Shown in pieces: positions 11,054-23,886 of a DNA stretch of 64,000 nt; position 1 is the stretch's first letter, and every line of letters starts with the position of its first letter. This stretch comes from Curvularia sp. ZM96 (Eukaryota > Ascomycota > Dothideomycetes > Pleosporales > Pleosporaceae), in assembly GCA_022457065.1 (NCBI GenBank), contig JAJGBQ010000005.1:1550001-1614000 (forward strand), read 5' to 3'. Below the pieces are notes generated by a model. The model was not told the origin of the DNA and made no database searches. It was given only the letters and a program-made list of their open reading frames with translations. Position numbers and translations under genes: made by a program.

Positions 11054-13467
11054 ATGACGCCGCCTCAGGATGCCACGCCGAAACCCCCAAAGTACCCAGC
11101 CGATCTGGAGGCGTCTATGATACTACCCAAACACCGCGTCGCCTCACCTGCATCGTCTCTCTCGAGCCTCCCCTACCGCCGCTCCAACCCCAGCCTGTCC
11201 AAGCTCTTTGAGTCGACAACCAGCATATCCACTTCGCGCCCCAATTCAGGCACCGCAACCCCCACCCAGACACACCCTCAGGGCTCTGTGTTCTCCCCAG
11301 GATCGCGTCTGAGTGGTACGGGCACGCCGAGCAGCCTGCCACCGGGTGTATCAGATGAATACCGGACACTGATCCAGCGGGCCTTTGTGCCATGTGTCGC
11401 TGTCCTCGCGGATGCGCAGACGGAGGAGTTGATGCGGGCAAAGGGGCTTGAAGGAGGCCTCCTGCAATTGTTGCGCCCATTTGGCGAGGCAGTGCCTGGA
11501 AAGGTGACCATAAGAGATAGTAATGGGGCAAGCAAGAGCTGGGAGGACTTTGGTGTACGCTTCATCGGCGTTGAGGATGCATATCCAGATCTGCATGTCC
11601 AGACGGCCATGCCGAGAACACCTGCAGGCGCTATGCGGCAACCAAGACGCTCAGGAGGAGATGTGTCACAGATTGAAGAGTTAGTGGATCGCCATCTGCA
11701 GTATTCCGAGTTCAACAGGCAAGATGCTGCGTCCAATTACATGAACCAAGGTGAGGTGCCAGGGCCGCCAATAGACAGCACCTCGTCGCCTTTTTACACC
11801 CTGTATCTACGGCGACTACTTTCAGGACTGCCAGTCGTACCGCATGAGACCTTCTCACACCCTGTTGCCGGCATAATAGCAATCAGCTCGCGCAACCCAC
11901 ATCCGATAGAAGAGCTACGGAGACTGTACAATCGCCAGCACGATGGAGACCTTCGCTTCCCGCAATGGGTAGAAAATGACTTTTTACGCTATTACGTTTT
12001 AATACATGACGAAGAGACTGGGGATATTGCCAAGTCGAACCAGACGTTTGATTCCATGAAGCGACACTTTGGACTACACTGCCATTTGCTACGACTCAAG
12101 AGCCAGCAATGCATAGCGTCAGACGACGATAGCGTGCGCTTACCAACGTGTGAGTGGATGTCTGCTTCAGAAGAGTTAGCAGAGATCCAAAGAAGAGGTA
12201 AGGCTCAAGACAATCATTACAACTGCTTCTCATCATGTACTGACAGCTCCTCGCAGAAACAACAGACGACATCACAGATCCAACACCCTACTTCCCCGAG
12301 TCTGATGTTAGTAGCCTGCGCACTTTCATCCGCGAATTGGTTACACAATCGATAGTACCCAACATGGAGCGCAGCGTCGCCACCTGGAACGAGCAAATTC
12401 TGTCTCGACGGCGAGGACTCTCCGGCCGCTTCATGTCGCTATCCAAACGCTGGACGCCATTTGGCGGCTCACGCACCAGCGGCTCCTCCTCCACAGCATC
12501 AGGAAACTCAAACTACGACAGTCTACAAGGCTTCTATCGCCCGGATGCCCCTGAAGCCATCATGCGACGACTGGCAGACTACTGCTTCATGCTTCGAGAC
12601 TGGAAGTTAGCACTAAGTACCTACGACATTCTGCGTACCGACTTCCAAAACGACAAAGCATGGCGGCACTACGCGGGGGCAGCAGAAATGGCCGCTCTCT
12701 CCGCCCTCATGTCGCCCACGCCTCTCTCCGCCAAATCGCGCGCTGAGAACATCGACGCCTGGATCGAAGCAGCATCATACTCGTACACGGACCGCCAACG
12801 CAGCGCAGCCCCGTACTACGCTCTGCGCACACTCGCTCTCTCCTTCGAGCTGCTCCGCCTGCGTGGCTCCTCGGCCGCAGACGACGCCGCCCGCTGGGCC
12901 ACTCGCATCCTCGATTCGGGCCTCGTCGGCTCCATCGGCCACGCCCTCATCACCGAACGCATCTCGGCCTGCCACGCCATCCGCACCGGCCTCGGAACCT
13001 ACAAGCTGGGCTCTCGCCGCCGCAAAGCAGCCCTCTGGTCCGTCCTCGCGGCAGAGACTTGGTACCGTCTTGAGAAATCACAGCAAGCGGAGCGCGCACT
13101 CGATACAGCGCTCAGACTGTACAACACGACGGCTGAGAATGCGGACGGAGGCGTGGTACGGTTGCCGTTTGATGAGATGCAGCGGTTCGTGGATGAGTTG
13201 AGGCAGCAGATAATGGGCTTGCGGCTTACGAATCAGGGGTTTGGCGGCGACGACGATGATGAGCATGGTGGTGGTGGCGGCGAGGGGCACCGCGTGCAGA
13301 GTCCAGAGGTGGAGGAGGTGGCTGAGACGCTGGATAAGAGTCCGCGGTTGCATAGGAAGAGTTTGGTAGGGGCGAAGGCGCCGCCGCTGAGTGATTTGGC
13401 ACCGTTGAGTCCGGCGCTGGAGAGGTCGCAGGCGGAGGTGGATGCGAAGGGCGAGGGGTTTGAGTAG
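11054..13467 (+). CDS. TRS85: TRAPPIII subunit Trs85 (TRAPPC8 homologue)
   Basis: Exons 11054-12197 and 12257-13467 with a 59 bp intron give 784 residues; the join reads EIQRRETTDDITDP. After a Ser/Pro-rich tail of about 90 residues comes the conserved core: RAFVPCVAVLADAQTEEL, LRRLLSGLPVVPHETFSHPV, WVENDFLRYYVLIHDE and NQTFDSMKRHFGLHCHLLRL. These are hallmark blocks of the Trs85/TRAPPC8 family. The second exon has the helical region ending in MRRLADYCFMLRDWKLALSTYDILRTDF. Trs85 defines the TRAPPIII complex, a Rab GEF for Ypt1 acting in autophagy and Golgi traffic. The C-terminal 80 residues are disordered, with a DDDDEHGGGGGEG run. The start is the first ATG and sits just ahead of the proline-rich tail. 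Confidence 0.88.
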
Positions 13468-14083
13468 AGAGATATGTATGTGTAATGGTTACGAAATCTT
13501 TTCTGTTCTTCTTCTTCTCACGAGAAAGTAAAACGTAAGCGATGATGAGAGTTCACAGTCACACATATACGCAGTCATCAAGGATTAACGTGCAATGTTG
13601 TTTTCAAAGCGCCCTCTCAGTAGTAGCTGTAAGAGGTACAATGCATTCCATTACTCATTCATTTCATGCAGTCGAAAAGACTCTTTAAAAAAAGCACACA
13701 CACGCAAAGAAGCCGCCAAACTCCAAGGCCAGTAGACGAAAAAGGCGCAGGGCCCAAGCACTTTGGCACCCCCGATTCCAGTTCCGTCATGATGCACTGG
13801 CATATGCAAACGATTGGGATGATACAACCAACCACCCGACCCAGCCATGCTTGTGTGATGCTCGTATGCTTTATGCAAGAACGCGAGATCCGAAGAACAA
13901 GAGGAAGAAGAGAATTGAAAGCAAGGGAAAAGAGAGAAAAAGGGACAATGCAGGCCTTGGAAAAAAGAAGAAAGCGCCCGTCGTATGCTGTAAGGGTATC
14001 ATCGTCTCGTCATCATCAAACAATCATAAATCAACCACGTTCCACCTCATCCCCTATCTCCTTTTGCCAGACGATGAAGTCAT
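13468..14083. other. Convergent 3' region between TRS85 and OTU gene
   Basis: The two flanking genes converge here. The sequence is A/G-rich around 13890-13970 and holds no convincing coding frame. It probably contains both 3' UTRs. Confidence 0.5.
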
Positions 14084-15193
14084 TCAGACGATAAAGTCAT
14101 AACAAGGAGTAATGTTCTTTGTGACTGCAGGACTCTTGATGACAGTTGCTTCAAGTGGCATGGTCCTGGAATCGGTGGTGGGGAGTACTGTCCTCAGTGC
14201 AGGGGTTGACTCCCGAGACGAGTCGGTAGAGGAGGCATCGTAAGCACGGAGTCCACGAAGCTTGATAGTGAGCTTGACTGGCTTTGGTGGCTCAGGGGCA
14301 GGGACCTGGATAGCTGACTGCTGCGAGGCCGCGAATCCGTTTGATTCGTCGGACGAGCTGTCGGTACCCTCTGGGGTGGAATCCGAATCGAAGAGCGGCA
14401 AGGGGGAGCGACGCTTGCGTGAACGATGCGACTGATCGTCATAGTCTCCGTCGACGCTAGGGCTCGGACGCTTCTTGCTGATGGCCTTTGGCACGACGGT
14501 GACATTTGGGATGCCCGTGTGCGGACCAGCGATGTTGCGGACAGAAGAGTAGTGCTCCCAAGTCTAGATAAACACTACGTCAGTATGAGGTGGATAAGGC
14601 AGCAGGAGTCTGGTAACGTACGTGATAGGCAATATGAAGCGTCTGCCGCTTGTCGTTTGCAGCAGGGTCATCGTTCGAGGCAGAAGTCGTGCGCGGAGAG
14701 AACAGGTAGGAATAGTCTGCTTGCCACAGACGGACATTGACGTTGAGAGCAGAGGCAAAGGCTGAGACTTCCATGTTGTCTGCCCATTCACCAGGCTGGC
14801 CCATTTTCTCTACATGCTGCTCAAACTGCAGCTGCAGCTGCTCTTCGGTGTAGTAGGTTGTGTCGAGGCGCTTGGTGGTGGCGGCGGTGGTCGTCTTGCG
14901 CTTGGGATTTCTCCGTACCGTGTTGACGGCCATGTACTGACGATAAAACTCTGCAGAGGCCTTCATGTGCTCTATGGTGGCGGCCCGCAGGACCTCGTGC
15001 ATGTCTTGGTGGCCATAGAGCTGGTCGGAGAGGGCGTTGAACAGGCAGTTGCCTTGGACCAAAGTTAGAACAGAAGCGAGGGGAGATTTGGAAGTGCAAG
15101 CTCACCATCGCCGCGAATCTTGCTCGCGTAGAGGGCATTGGCGTCTAAAATGGGAAATTCAGGCGAGTTGGCCCGGAGTTTGCGGGTAGTCAT
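14084..15193 (-). CDS. OTU-domain cysteine protease (deubiquitinase-like)
   Basis: Three exons (15193-15106, 15052-14622, 14563-14084) give 332 residues. Each splice falls inside an OTU signature. The first join recreates RGDGNCLFNALSDQLYG, with predicted catalytic Asp29 and Cys32. The second recreates LHIAYHTWEHYSSVR, with the catalytic His at about 177. All three residues expected for an OTU protease are therefore present. OTU enzymes cleave ubiquitin chains; this short-N-terminus layout resembles the OTUD3/OTUD6 type. Residues after about 200 form a disordered tail with a basic RKRRSPLPLF segment, possibly a nuclear signal, then Ser/Asp/Pro-rich sequence. Substrate and chain specificity cannot be read from the sequence. 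Confidence 0.88.
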
Positions 15194-16090
15194 GGTGGCG
15201 GTTGTAGCAAGGGTGTTTGGGAGACAGGAGAAGTCGGTGTATAGTGCAGAGAGGACGAAGGCACAGGTGGGGTGAGGTGATCATGGATAAATGGAGAGAA
15301 CTTGACGAGCAGAGCGACAATAGGTGACTGCGGAAGAGGGATTGGGCCGGCCACGCCACGGTGAATGGTGAAGGTCGTGGCCGGTGAAGGGGACGCAGGA
15401 GAGGAACAATATCCTGTGTGACGCGCTCGAACTTGTGAAGCTCTGGTAAAGGGACACGGGCAGCAGGGATGGCTCCGCTTGGCGAGTCTCAGGAACAACG
15501 AACGCAAGCCTGACTCGGGCCTGGGACCAGCGCGCGCACACAATGCCAGTACAATCGAGGACAAACGGCCGTCAGCCAACCACGGCGCCTTTTTGTAATG
15601 TGCTCTTGGGGGCGAGCGTGCAGCGAGGCCAGCAGTATCTTCGGGCGGAAAAATCTTCGGCCTGCATACCTCGGACTCGAGCAATGATGTCAGGCACCAC
15701 AGAGCCTCCCCTAGCTAGCCGCTGGGGCAGCGCCCGACTGATTTTCGTGCTGCACAGTGGGCGGTGAGGGGCGAGCAGAAAAAAAAAAAGGCAGAGCCGG
15801 ACGGTGAATGGGACGTGTTTTCTTTTGCGGGTCCCGGGCGAGAGCGTGGAGCAGAGGGGTCAGGGAGGAGAGGTTTGCTGCAGCAGTTCGCAAGCAGCCT
15901 CCTGGTGAGTAGATGACAAGTATGAGGGCAAGGTAAACAAAGGCACGCGTTTTGTGCTCGTGTGGGCAGGGCAGCCAATAGGCGAGTGGGGAAAGGCGAG
16001 TGTAGGCAGCATGACCCCGCCAACCTCGAGGCCGAACTGAACACCAGACGTGGTGCCATGTGACCCTACCAAACACCTTAATACACCATC
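15194..16090. promoter_or_regulatory. Divergent promoter region, OTU gene / D-amino-acid oxidase
   Basis: About 900 bp separate two divergent start codons. A CCAAT box (15975-15979, in GCCAATAGG) lies about 110 bp upstream of the oxidase ATG, and a poly-A run occurs at 15780-15789. Frames in this stretch are low-complexity and unsupported. Confidence 0.5.
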
Positions 16091-17516
16091 ATGGCCACTC
16101 GCAATGTCGTTGTAGTGGGGTAAGTTCAGCCCGTCCATCATGACTCCTCTCCTGACTCCCCCTCTACCGCGCATGCACATTCTCTGCTGCCATTGGACTG
16201 GCAATTTTCATGTGCCGGCCCGCCTCTCCTCCCCCCAGTAGTCCGTAGTCCGCAGTCCGTGATCCATGCTGACTCTACTACCCCAGCGCGGGCGTAATCG
16301 GCCTCTCCACGGCCCTGGTGCGTTCGTCTCTTTTTAATTGGTTATGGTTGAGCAGTCCTAATGGTATGGCTAGGTGCTGTCCAAGCACAAGAACCTTAGC
16401 ATCACCGTCGTCGCCAAGCACATGCCCGGCGACTATGACATAGAATACGCTTCTCCCTGGGCCGGGGCAAACTACTTCCCCGTGGGTAAGCCAGGCTCCA
16501 GCCTGCAGCGCTTCGAGAGAGCTACCTGGCCGGAGTTTGAGCGCCTCTGTCGACATGTCCCAGAAGCTGGCATCCATTTCCAGAACACGAGAATATATGG
16601 AAGGAAGAAGGATGCTGGCACGGCGACGGGCCAATGGTTTGAGGAATTGACCAAGGAAGATGCGTGGTTCAAGGATGTGGTACCTAACGTATGTCACTTT
16701 TCGTGTCTCTTGAATATTCTGGCAGAATATGGCTGCATCCATTATCTCGACAACATGGCGAGCTGCGATTCCTGATCCAAGTCTAACTCCTGTTAGTTCC
16801 GTGTCCTGGGCAAAGACGAGCTCCCAGACGACTGTGACACCGGCACAGAGTTCACATCTGTCTGCATCAACACTCCCATCTACCTACCCTGGATCCTCGG
16901 CCAGTGTGTAAAAGCAGGCGTAGTGTTCAAACGCGGTATCCTCTCTCACATCTCCGAAGCTGGCAGTTTCCATCCCTCTGGCCATGCCGACGTCGTGGTA
17001 AACTGCACCGGTCTTCTCGCTGCCAAGCTCGGCGGAGTCATGGATGCCAATGTGTATCCGGGACGAGGCCAGATTGTGCTAGTCAGGAATGAGCCCGGCA
17101 TTATGACGACTGTCAGTGGCACTGATGACGGCAGTGAAGAAGCTACCTACATCATGCAACGAGCTGTTGGTGGAGGCACCATTCTCGGTGGATGTCTGCA
17201 GCACGGCTCATGGGAAAGTCAGCCGGACCCCAATCTTGCCCAGCGTATCATGCAGCGCTCGATTGACCTGTGTCCATCACTAGCACCAAAGACGGGAAAG
17301 GTATCTGAACTCAGTATTATCAGACATGGCGTGGGTTTGCGGCCCATGAGGACCGGCGGGCCTAGGGTGGAGAAGGAGATGGTTGACGGCAAATGGGTTG
17401 TTCACAGCTACGGGCATGCAGGTTATGGTTACCAAAGCAGTTGGGGTAGCGCATGGGAAGCCGAGCAGCTGGTGCTGGCGGCTTTGCAACAAGACAAGAC
17501 AAGAGCTAAACTTTGA
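16091..17516 (+). CDS. Peroxisomal FAD-dependent D-amino-acid oxidase
   Basis: Four exons (16091-16119, 16287-16317, 16374-16688, 16797-17516) give 364 residues. The first two tiny exons must be spliced to form the FAD-binding Rossmann motif VVVVGAGVIGLSTAL. Family blocks follow: YASPWAGANYFPV, ADVVVNCTGLLA, YPGRGQIVLVRNEPG, RHGVGLRPMRTGGPRVE and SYGHAGYGYQSSWGSA. DAO enzymes oxidatively deaminate D-amino acids to 2-oxo acids with H2O2. The protein ends in Ala-Lys-Leu, a PTS1 variant, so peroxisomal import is likely; H2O2 would then be produced where catalase acts. A D-aspartate oxidase specificity cannot be excluded. The gene converges on the tubulin cofactor D gene, with only 93 bp between stop codons. 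Confidence 0.9.
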
Positions 17517-17609
17517 GCTAGACGTTAGACAATGTTAGACAATGCATGGTATCAATTAGCTATTCAAGAACTGCCTCTTGTTTAGATACGCCGTCATAGC
17601 TATAGCCGC

Positions 17610-20600
17610 TCACTGTGGGTCTGTGTTCGCCATCAACGCTGATTTGATATCGTCGACCGCAGGCTTCAAGCTCTTCGAGGGCAAACTCCAATCATGCCGC
17701 TTTAGACCCTCCTCTTGCGCGAGAAACCACAACGTCTCTGCTGCCGTGACGCGGATCTGCTCGCAGTGTTAGTACTACCATACAGTCAAAGCACCATCAA
17801 AAATAGCAGACTCACTTTTGGAAACGGATGCAGAAGCATGCTAGTGACTTTACTCAGCGTATCAGTGCGTGTGGCAGGAATCGTGCCCAGACCACGGTAA
17901 ATGTCCAGCGCAAGATGCAACTTCTGCACATGCGATGATTTGAAATGGGATTTCTGTGTGTACGAAAGCAGGCTTCGGAAGCTGGCGGGGTTGTCGTTAG
18001 CACGTACTTCTTTCTTTTCCTTATCCTTTATTCGATGGAATTTCCCAGTCACTTACTTGAAGCTCGTCGACACCAATCGCTGCATGACGTGCATATCGAA
18101 CAAGAACGCCACAACCTCGAGCAGTGGAAGCAGTACTCTATCGTTGTCCAGGTTATTTTTCAGTAGGCCTAGGAAGCAATTGGCGAAATCGACAAGAGTA
18201 TACTGCATAGCGTCCGCCTCGTCGGGCAGCGTGTCAATGAAGCTCAGCAATGCCATCCGCGAGTTCTGCACCACAGACTCCGAGCCCATACCCGCAGAGC
18301 TTACGAAGCCCACACAGATGGATTCCTTAATGATGGTGTCCACTGACGACTGCAGCAGAGTAATTGCATTGACAAAGTACGCTTTGGACGAGACGCCGGC
18401 GTCCACCGCACTAGGGTCGATTGTCTTCTGCAGCACTTGACTTGCCTTCACACGCATCTTATCCAGCTTCTCTAGCGACAATCGCAGAACATCGGCGTAA
18501 AGCTCTTGGCCGCATGTTTCGTGCTTTGAAGTAAGTAGGCCGGATGTCCAGGCTAGGTGAACGGTATTCAGGGCTTCCAGGCGAACCAGTGCCCCGACGT
18601 CTCCTCGTTCGGTTATAGTGTAGTCGTTGAGAGCAATGTGTAAAGCACTTCCAATCTGCGTCTCTGAATCCGAAGCGAGGTGATGCGGTCCTGAATATTG
18701 GCTGCTGAGTAAATCGCCCAAGGCACGTAGTGCTACGATGCGAGCCTCGATGGCGACGGCTGCTGTGCATCGGAACGTAAGCACCTTGACAATACGTCGC
18801 TGTAGATCCTCTCGTCCAGTGTTAGCAGCAAGGTTACTTAAGTTGGCATACGCGGCTCCGAGCGCGACGGCGTGGCCAGAGCATCGCAGTCCGTTGTACG
18901 ATGACTCGTTTTCTAATTTTGTTAGCCATGACGACACAAACTCAATTGTGTTGGCATCGGGAATCTTGGAGAGAAGCAGAACGACGGCCGGAGAGGTGCT
19001 AGCAATTGCGTCCAAGACAGGCTGTTCGTGGCGAACAAGGCACAAGTCGAAGAGACGGCAGACCTCTTTCGTGGGTATGTCAGACACATTGACATTGCTA
19101 AAATGCTCAATGGTAAACGTAGCCATCGCTCCAATGAAAACGCATATGGAAGATGCTGTGAATTGGGGCCGCTGTGCAGGCGAGGTGAACGCCTTTTCTT
19201 CAAGCTTCAAGTCGCTGGATAGGAGTGTCCAGAGACCCGAGAGAGACGCATACAGTGTCTGCTTCTCTGAGCTACCGTCTGAAGCCCTCGCAGTATTTAT
19301 GAGAGCTGCAAGTGCAGATACAAGTCCCTGGCGCTCCTCTACCTGTCTGGGCCTCAATGCTGCAAGCGCACTGCGCACCTGTTCTGACATCCTTTGTACC
19401 ACATTGATAGGACGGCCTCTAGATAGAGCTCCCACAGCTTCCGCCGCAAACAGACGTGAGTCAGAGTCTAAAGATCCTGTCCCTCGCCAATTGAGAAGCC
19501 CTTCAAACAGCGCCTCCCAGTAGAGCGAATGCAAGTCTCCCGCTTTGATCGCTACATCGCACATTGCTCGCTGACGGAGGCCGACTGCGTGGAAGTCTAC
19601 CATTTGAACGAGCGGTATACCTTCTTCAATCGTGTTTGGGTGACGGCCAATCAGTTCTTGCAGAGCAGCCGACGATCCCCTCCTGATGTTGCCCGCTGGG
19701 TCAAGACAAGCGGCGACTACCAGCTCGATTGCAAGGACTTGGGGGACATTTAATGCCTTGAGGTGCTCGGAAGCTCGGATTGACGCCGTGTCTACTAGAA
19801 GAAGGTCTGCTGTGGCATATCGTCTTGCGAGTGCCCAGATACCAAAGCAAGCCGCATCGCGTACGTTTGTACCGATGGATCCGCCAGTGGGTGATCGCTG
19901 CTCGAATCCAAGAGAGAGCAGAAGCGCGTTGAGGACATCTGGTAGGTGGTTTGTTTGGACCGCTTTACGATAGAGTAGCTGAGAAAGTGTCAAGGTTAGT
20001 CCGTGCCATCGCAGCGGGTTTACACTGCTCAGGTTGCGGGTGGAACCCTGCCAGTAGACGTTCTCAGTGAGGGAGCCAAGAATTGCTTCAACAACCTCGT
20101 CAGCCATGTCTGCATCAAGCTTCAATGTGATGATACTGAGGGCTTTGCTGGCCCCGTATCGAACAGGAGTATCGCCATCTGCGAGTGCTTCTAGGAGAAA
20201 TTCGATAACCTCTTCCAGAATTGTAGTTGAGTCGAGTCCTGGTATGACGGCGGTTGTCTGTAGACAGTGCAAGACAATGTTACGGAGGCTTTTCACAATG
20301 AGTTTTCGGGCCACAGCCGATGATTTGATGAAAGCCAGGCTCTCTTGGTCCAGCACCTTTCTGCAAGATTGGTAGGTGGCAGCAAGGAACGGACCGAGTT
20401 CCTCATTCGTAGCTGACGCGAGGAGTCCAGAAATGAATGATAGTACACCGAGACATTGATGTATATCAAATCTCTCCTCGTTCACTTCTGAGAAGAAGGA
20501 AAGCGACCATGAAACCATGGCGTCCAGTAATCCTATCTTCTGCATATCTGGGCGCACGCAAATGCGCACCAGCAACTTTGCGGCAGCATTTTTCTCCTTG

Positions 20601-21320
20601 GTTGGCGATTGGAGCTGTGACATGCATATAGAGAGCACACGAAGAGTTATTCCAGGTAACTTGTCAGGAAGCTTCAGACCCAGCGCGATTGAAGCTTCTG
20701 TAGAGGACTCTAGTCCAGACATGGATTCCAAAGGGAAGGGCGCTAACAGCAGCTGAGAAAGCCATAAAAGGAGAACGTAGCGGCGAACCCAGGGCTGTTC
20801 ATCCTGCTGTTGAACAATCTCGGAGCTGGCGCTAGTGTCTTTGCTGGCTTCGAGTTCCTTCAAAATTGGTTCCAGGTAACGCGGCTCGTTGTTAAAGAAT
20901 CCTTTGATGACCTTTTCGCCACGGACTTTGCAGAATGTGTTCAAGATATGACATATGGCATGTGAGAGCGGCACAAAGCCATGCTTGGGCTCCTCTTTGG
21001 TGCTCGTCAAGATTGTTTCCAAATAAGTAGTGACGAGTGGCGGGATGAAAGTTTTGAGGTGGGTGTCCAGAAGTTGGGGATCCTCTTGGAAGGGCTCGAT
21101 CTAGCAATTGTCAGCCCAAGTCTGACTGAGTAGCTTTCTAAAGCCATACCAAGCTACAAGCTTTCTGCATATCCGTCGTCCTGACATTATGGCGGACATG
21201 ACCTAGTGCGGTGCCCTGCTGGCGTTTCCGCAACAGTCGCGGAAGAAGCCTCTCAAGGTCCGACAGTAGCAGAGCAGATGCTCTCTGCAATTTCAAATCT
21301 TCGTCCTCACCGGCGCTCAT
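17610..21320 (-). CDS. Tubulin-folding cofactor D (Cin1/Alp1 homologue)
   Basis: Four exons (21320-21150, 21100-18057, 17981-17816, 17756-17610) give 1,175 residues, the usual length for TBCD. The N-terminal splice joins MQKACSL to IEPFQEDPQLLDTHLK. The long exon carries the TBCD block HAICHILNTFCKVRGEKVIKGFF and many HEAT-like helices. The C-terminal exons provide the conserved MLLHPFPKIRVTAAETLWF. Cofactor D captures and releases beta-tubulin with cofactors C and E during alpha/beta dimer assembly and acts as part of the tubulin GAP. The last two exons are short and easily missed: without them about 100 residues are lost. Its start codon lies 181 bp from the divergent POL32 start. Confidence 0.9.
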
Positions 21321-21501
21321 CTTTGGTCATGATAGAGGCTTGCTGGTTGGGTTGTGTGCAGTGACGGATGCCTTGTCGCTCGAGTCAGTTTCCTCGAGAT
21401 GGGAGGGCACAACGCGTGAACCTGAGTCAGCCCCGCGACGCGCTTTCCCGACTTCCTTCTCCACTGCTGATCACAAATGCGACAACCACGGGGATAGCAC
21501 A
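21321..21501. promoter_or_regulatory. Compact divergent promoter, cofactor D / POL32
   Basis: Only 181 bp separate the two start codons, so the two genes share a promoter region. No recognisable TATA or CCAAT element was seen. Confidence 0.55.
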
Positions 21502-23234
21502 ATGGCCGAACAATACAAGGATTATCTTGCAGAGAGGGTTCTTGCAGAGCATAAGCCTGTCACCTACAGGTTGCTCAGCAGAGCGCTGAAGACCAATGTC
21601 AACACTGCGAAACGGTTGGTACTCCTACGGCGAGAGATGAATACCAGCTCACACAGACAGGATGCTCTTTGAGTTTCACAAGACGCAGAATGCACGCAAA
21701 CCGAAATCTGTTCATGCCACCTATCTCGTCACCGGTACGCCCCGAACGGTCGCACATGCCAATGGCTCCAAACAGCGAAAGGGCGAAGACACCGACATGC
21801 GCAGCTCTCCAGTCATGAGTTCTGTGCCCGAGCCTGAGGAAGACGAAGATTCGAATTATGTGACCGACTCCGACGATGAAAATACACCCGCGCCAAAGGG
21901 TGTGAAAGAGACTCAGATCTTGCTGGTGCGGGAAGAGGAGTTGGAGGGTACGTTTTGCTGAAGGTCGTTACAGAGACTTGCTGACTGCTGTCTCAGAGAC
22001 TCGCGCAGAGTTGGAAGAAGGTGCATCGGTTCACATCTACAGTTTAGAGCCCGGACCGCTTGAGGTATGCTTGACTCGGACTTGAAGTGGACAATGCTAA
22101 TGACGTTAGACCTTTGGAGTGCTCTCTCTGTGTAATCACGAGATTTCGACCGAGCACGCAGATGAAAACCCTTTGGAGCGATGGAAGACGTATGGATTGA
22201 TTCAAAACCAGCACATCAAGGTATGGATCTTGTGACGTATATAGACAGTCAAGCTGACATTCCAGTAGAAAAGGACGCCTAAACATGCTCCTCCCGTCAC
22301 GGCCAAATCCTCGACCCTTTCATCGAGGCCAGCGCCTAAGCCCACAGAGAAGCCAGCCGCCAAGAGTGCGACAACCCTAGGTATGAAAGAGAAGGAGGCA
22401 CCAGCACCAGCACAAAAAGGGAACGCATCTGAGGAGAATGCATCGGGCCGTTCAACGCCACAACCTGCAGCAAGCTCAAGTACACTCAAGCGGTCGGACT
22501 CAAAGTCGGGGGTGAAGAAGGACAAGGCAACGAGCGATATATTCAAATCGTTTGCCAAAGCTAAACCGAAGGCGAAGGAGTCTACACCTGCTCCTGCAGA
22601 AGACGGTAAGTCGTGCTCATCCTAACGCCCATGTTACATGACTTACATAACTAGAACCAATGCAAGGCATGTCCGAAGATGAAGGCGGTCCAGATGATGA
22701 GCCAGAAGTCAAGATTGATGAGGAAAAGCAAGAAGCAGCTCGCAAAGCGCGTGAGGAACGTGCTGAGCGACTGCGAAAGATGATGGAAGACGATGGTGAG
22801 TCAGGCGTGGTTGGTGTTGGTCTCTATCTAACTGGTACAGATGAGGAAATGCCCGACGCGCCAGTCGCAACAGAATCACAGCCTGAGACCACTCCAGCGG
22901 CCAAATCTGCAGCAGATACACCAGATCCAACTGAGAATGAGACCGCAGTGACTGTCACGAACGGCCGGAGACGTGGCCGAAGACGAGTGATGAAGAAGAA
23001 GAAGGTCAAGGATGAGGAGGGCTATCTCGGTGAGTGGATTTTCGCATATTTTGGAGGCTCTGCTAATACGTTACAGTTACCAAAGAAGAGGCTGTATGGG
23101 AATCGTTCTCGGAAGAAGAGCCTGCGCCGAAAAAAGCTAAGCCCGTGCCTGCAAAACCAGCAAGCTCAGCCAAGGGCAAGAACGCTGGCATGAAAGGACA
23201 GGGCAGCATTGCTAGTTTCTTCAAGAAGACTTGA
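21502..23234 (+). CDS. DNA polymerase delta subunit Cdc27/Pol32 (PolD3)
   Basis: Eight exons (21502-21614, 21661-21947, 21997-22064, 22110-22220, 22269-22605, 22655-22795, 22841-23029, 23077-23234) give 467 residues. All introns are 45-49 bp GT-AG. The N-terminal winged-helix region reads YKDYLAERVLAEHKPVTYRLL and continues across intron 1 into AKRMLFEFHKTQ, typical of the CDC27 family. A second domain block is VHIYSLEPG / FGVLSLCNHEI. The rest is Lys/Glu/Pro-rich and disordered, with TPAPAEDG and GRRRGRRRVMKKKKV segments. The extreme C-terminus QGSIASFF (about 457-464) is a consensus PCNA-interacting PIP box. The protein is the non-catalytic processivity subunit of Pol delta and also serves Pol zeta. 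High intron density makes this gene easy to mis-annotate. Confidence 0.88.
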
Positions 23235-23886
23235 GACATGTGTTACATGGCCTGTCACTCCTAGAATACTTACGGCTTCTCGATACCACTACCATACGGA
23301 ATTAACTCTGATATTGAGTAGTGTGTTATTGTGTGTGCCCCGTTGTGACGATTTCGTAACATGTTGTGGTTCCAGGTCACAAGAAGATCCCACTGGGTAC
23401 CACACTGCAATTCCAGTATTCGCATTAACATCTCGGACTCTCCGCAAGAAGTCTTTCGGCAGTGCTGTTCTGCGCGAAGCGATGTACCTGACGTGCGTCA
23501 TACGAGATGTGCATGCACAATGCACGCAAGCGGTGTTTACATAGATGTTACATAGTAACGTGGGCTGCAAACGACGGGTAGCCTAACCATTTTAGTGTAT
23601 AGGGTTTCCTATCGTATCCCTTCCATTCTCCGCGCCCTACACTCTTTTTGTGATTTCCTTTAGCAGGATCCAAAGCAACCTCGTCTTGTGCATTGTCACC
23701 TCACACAGAGTGGTCAGAGTCATACAATCCACTGAATTTGCTTGCCCGTTGCCTCTGCTATACTGATTGGGCATCGAGATCCTTCCTGCACTTAGTTCTC
23801 CGGTTACGGTAAGAGGCACATCATATCAGTAGCTAGGCCATCACTAACACGCATAGAACACGCGCACCCGGTCAGAAGCCTGTGCA
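23235..23886. other. Intergenic region, nothing recognised
   Basis: This marks the transition from the POL32 gene to the AT-richer accessory stretch. No coding frame, RNA gene or repeat is supported. Confidence 0.45.

Noticed and set aside
18738..19523. Open frame of 261 codons opposite tubulin cofactor D
   Set aside because: It is antisense to a strongly supported gene; the protein is Ser/Arg/Ala-rich and unlike any family.
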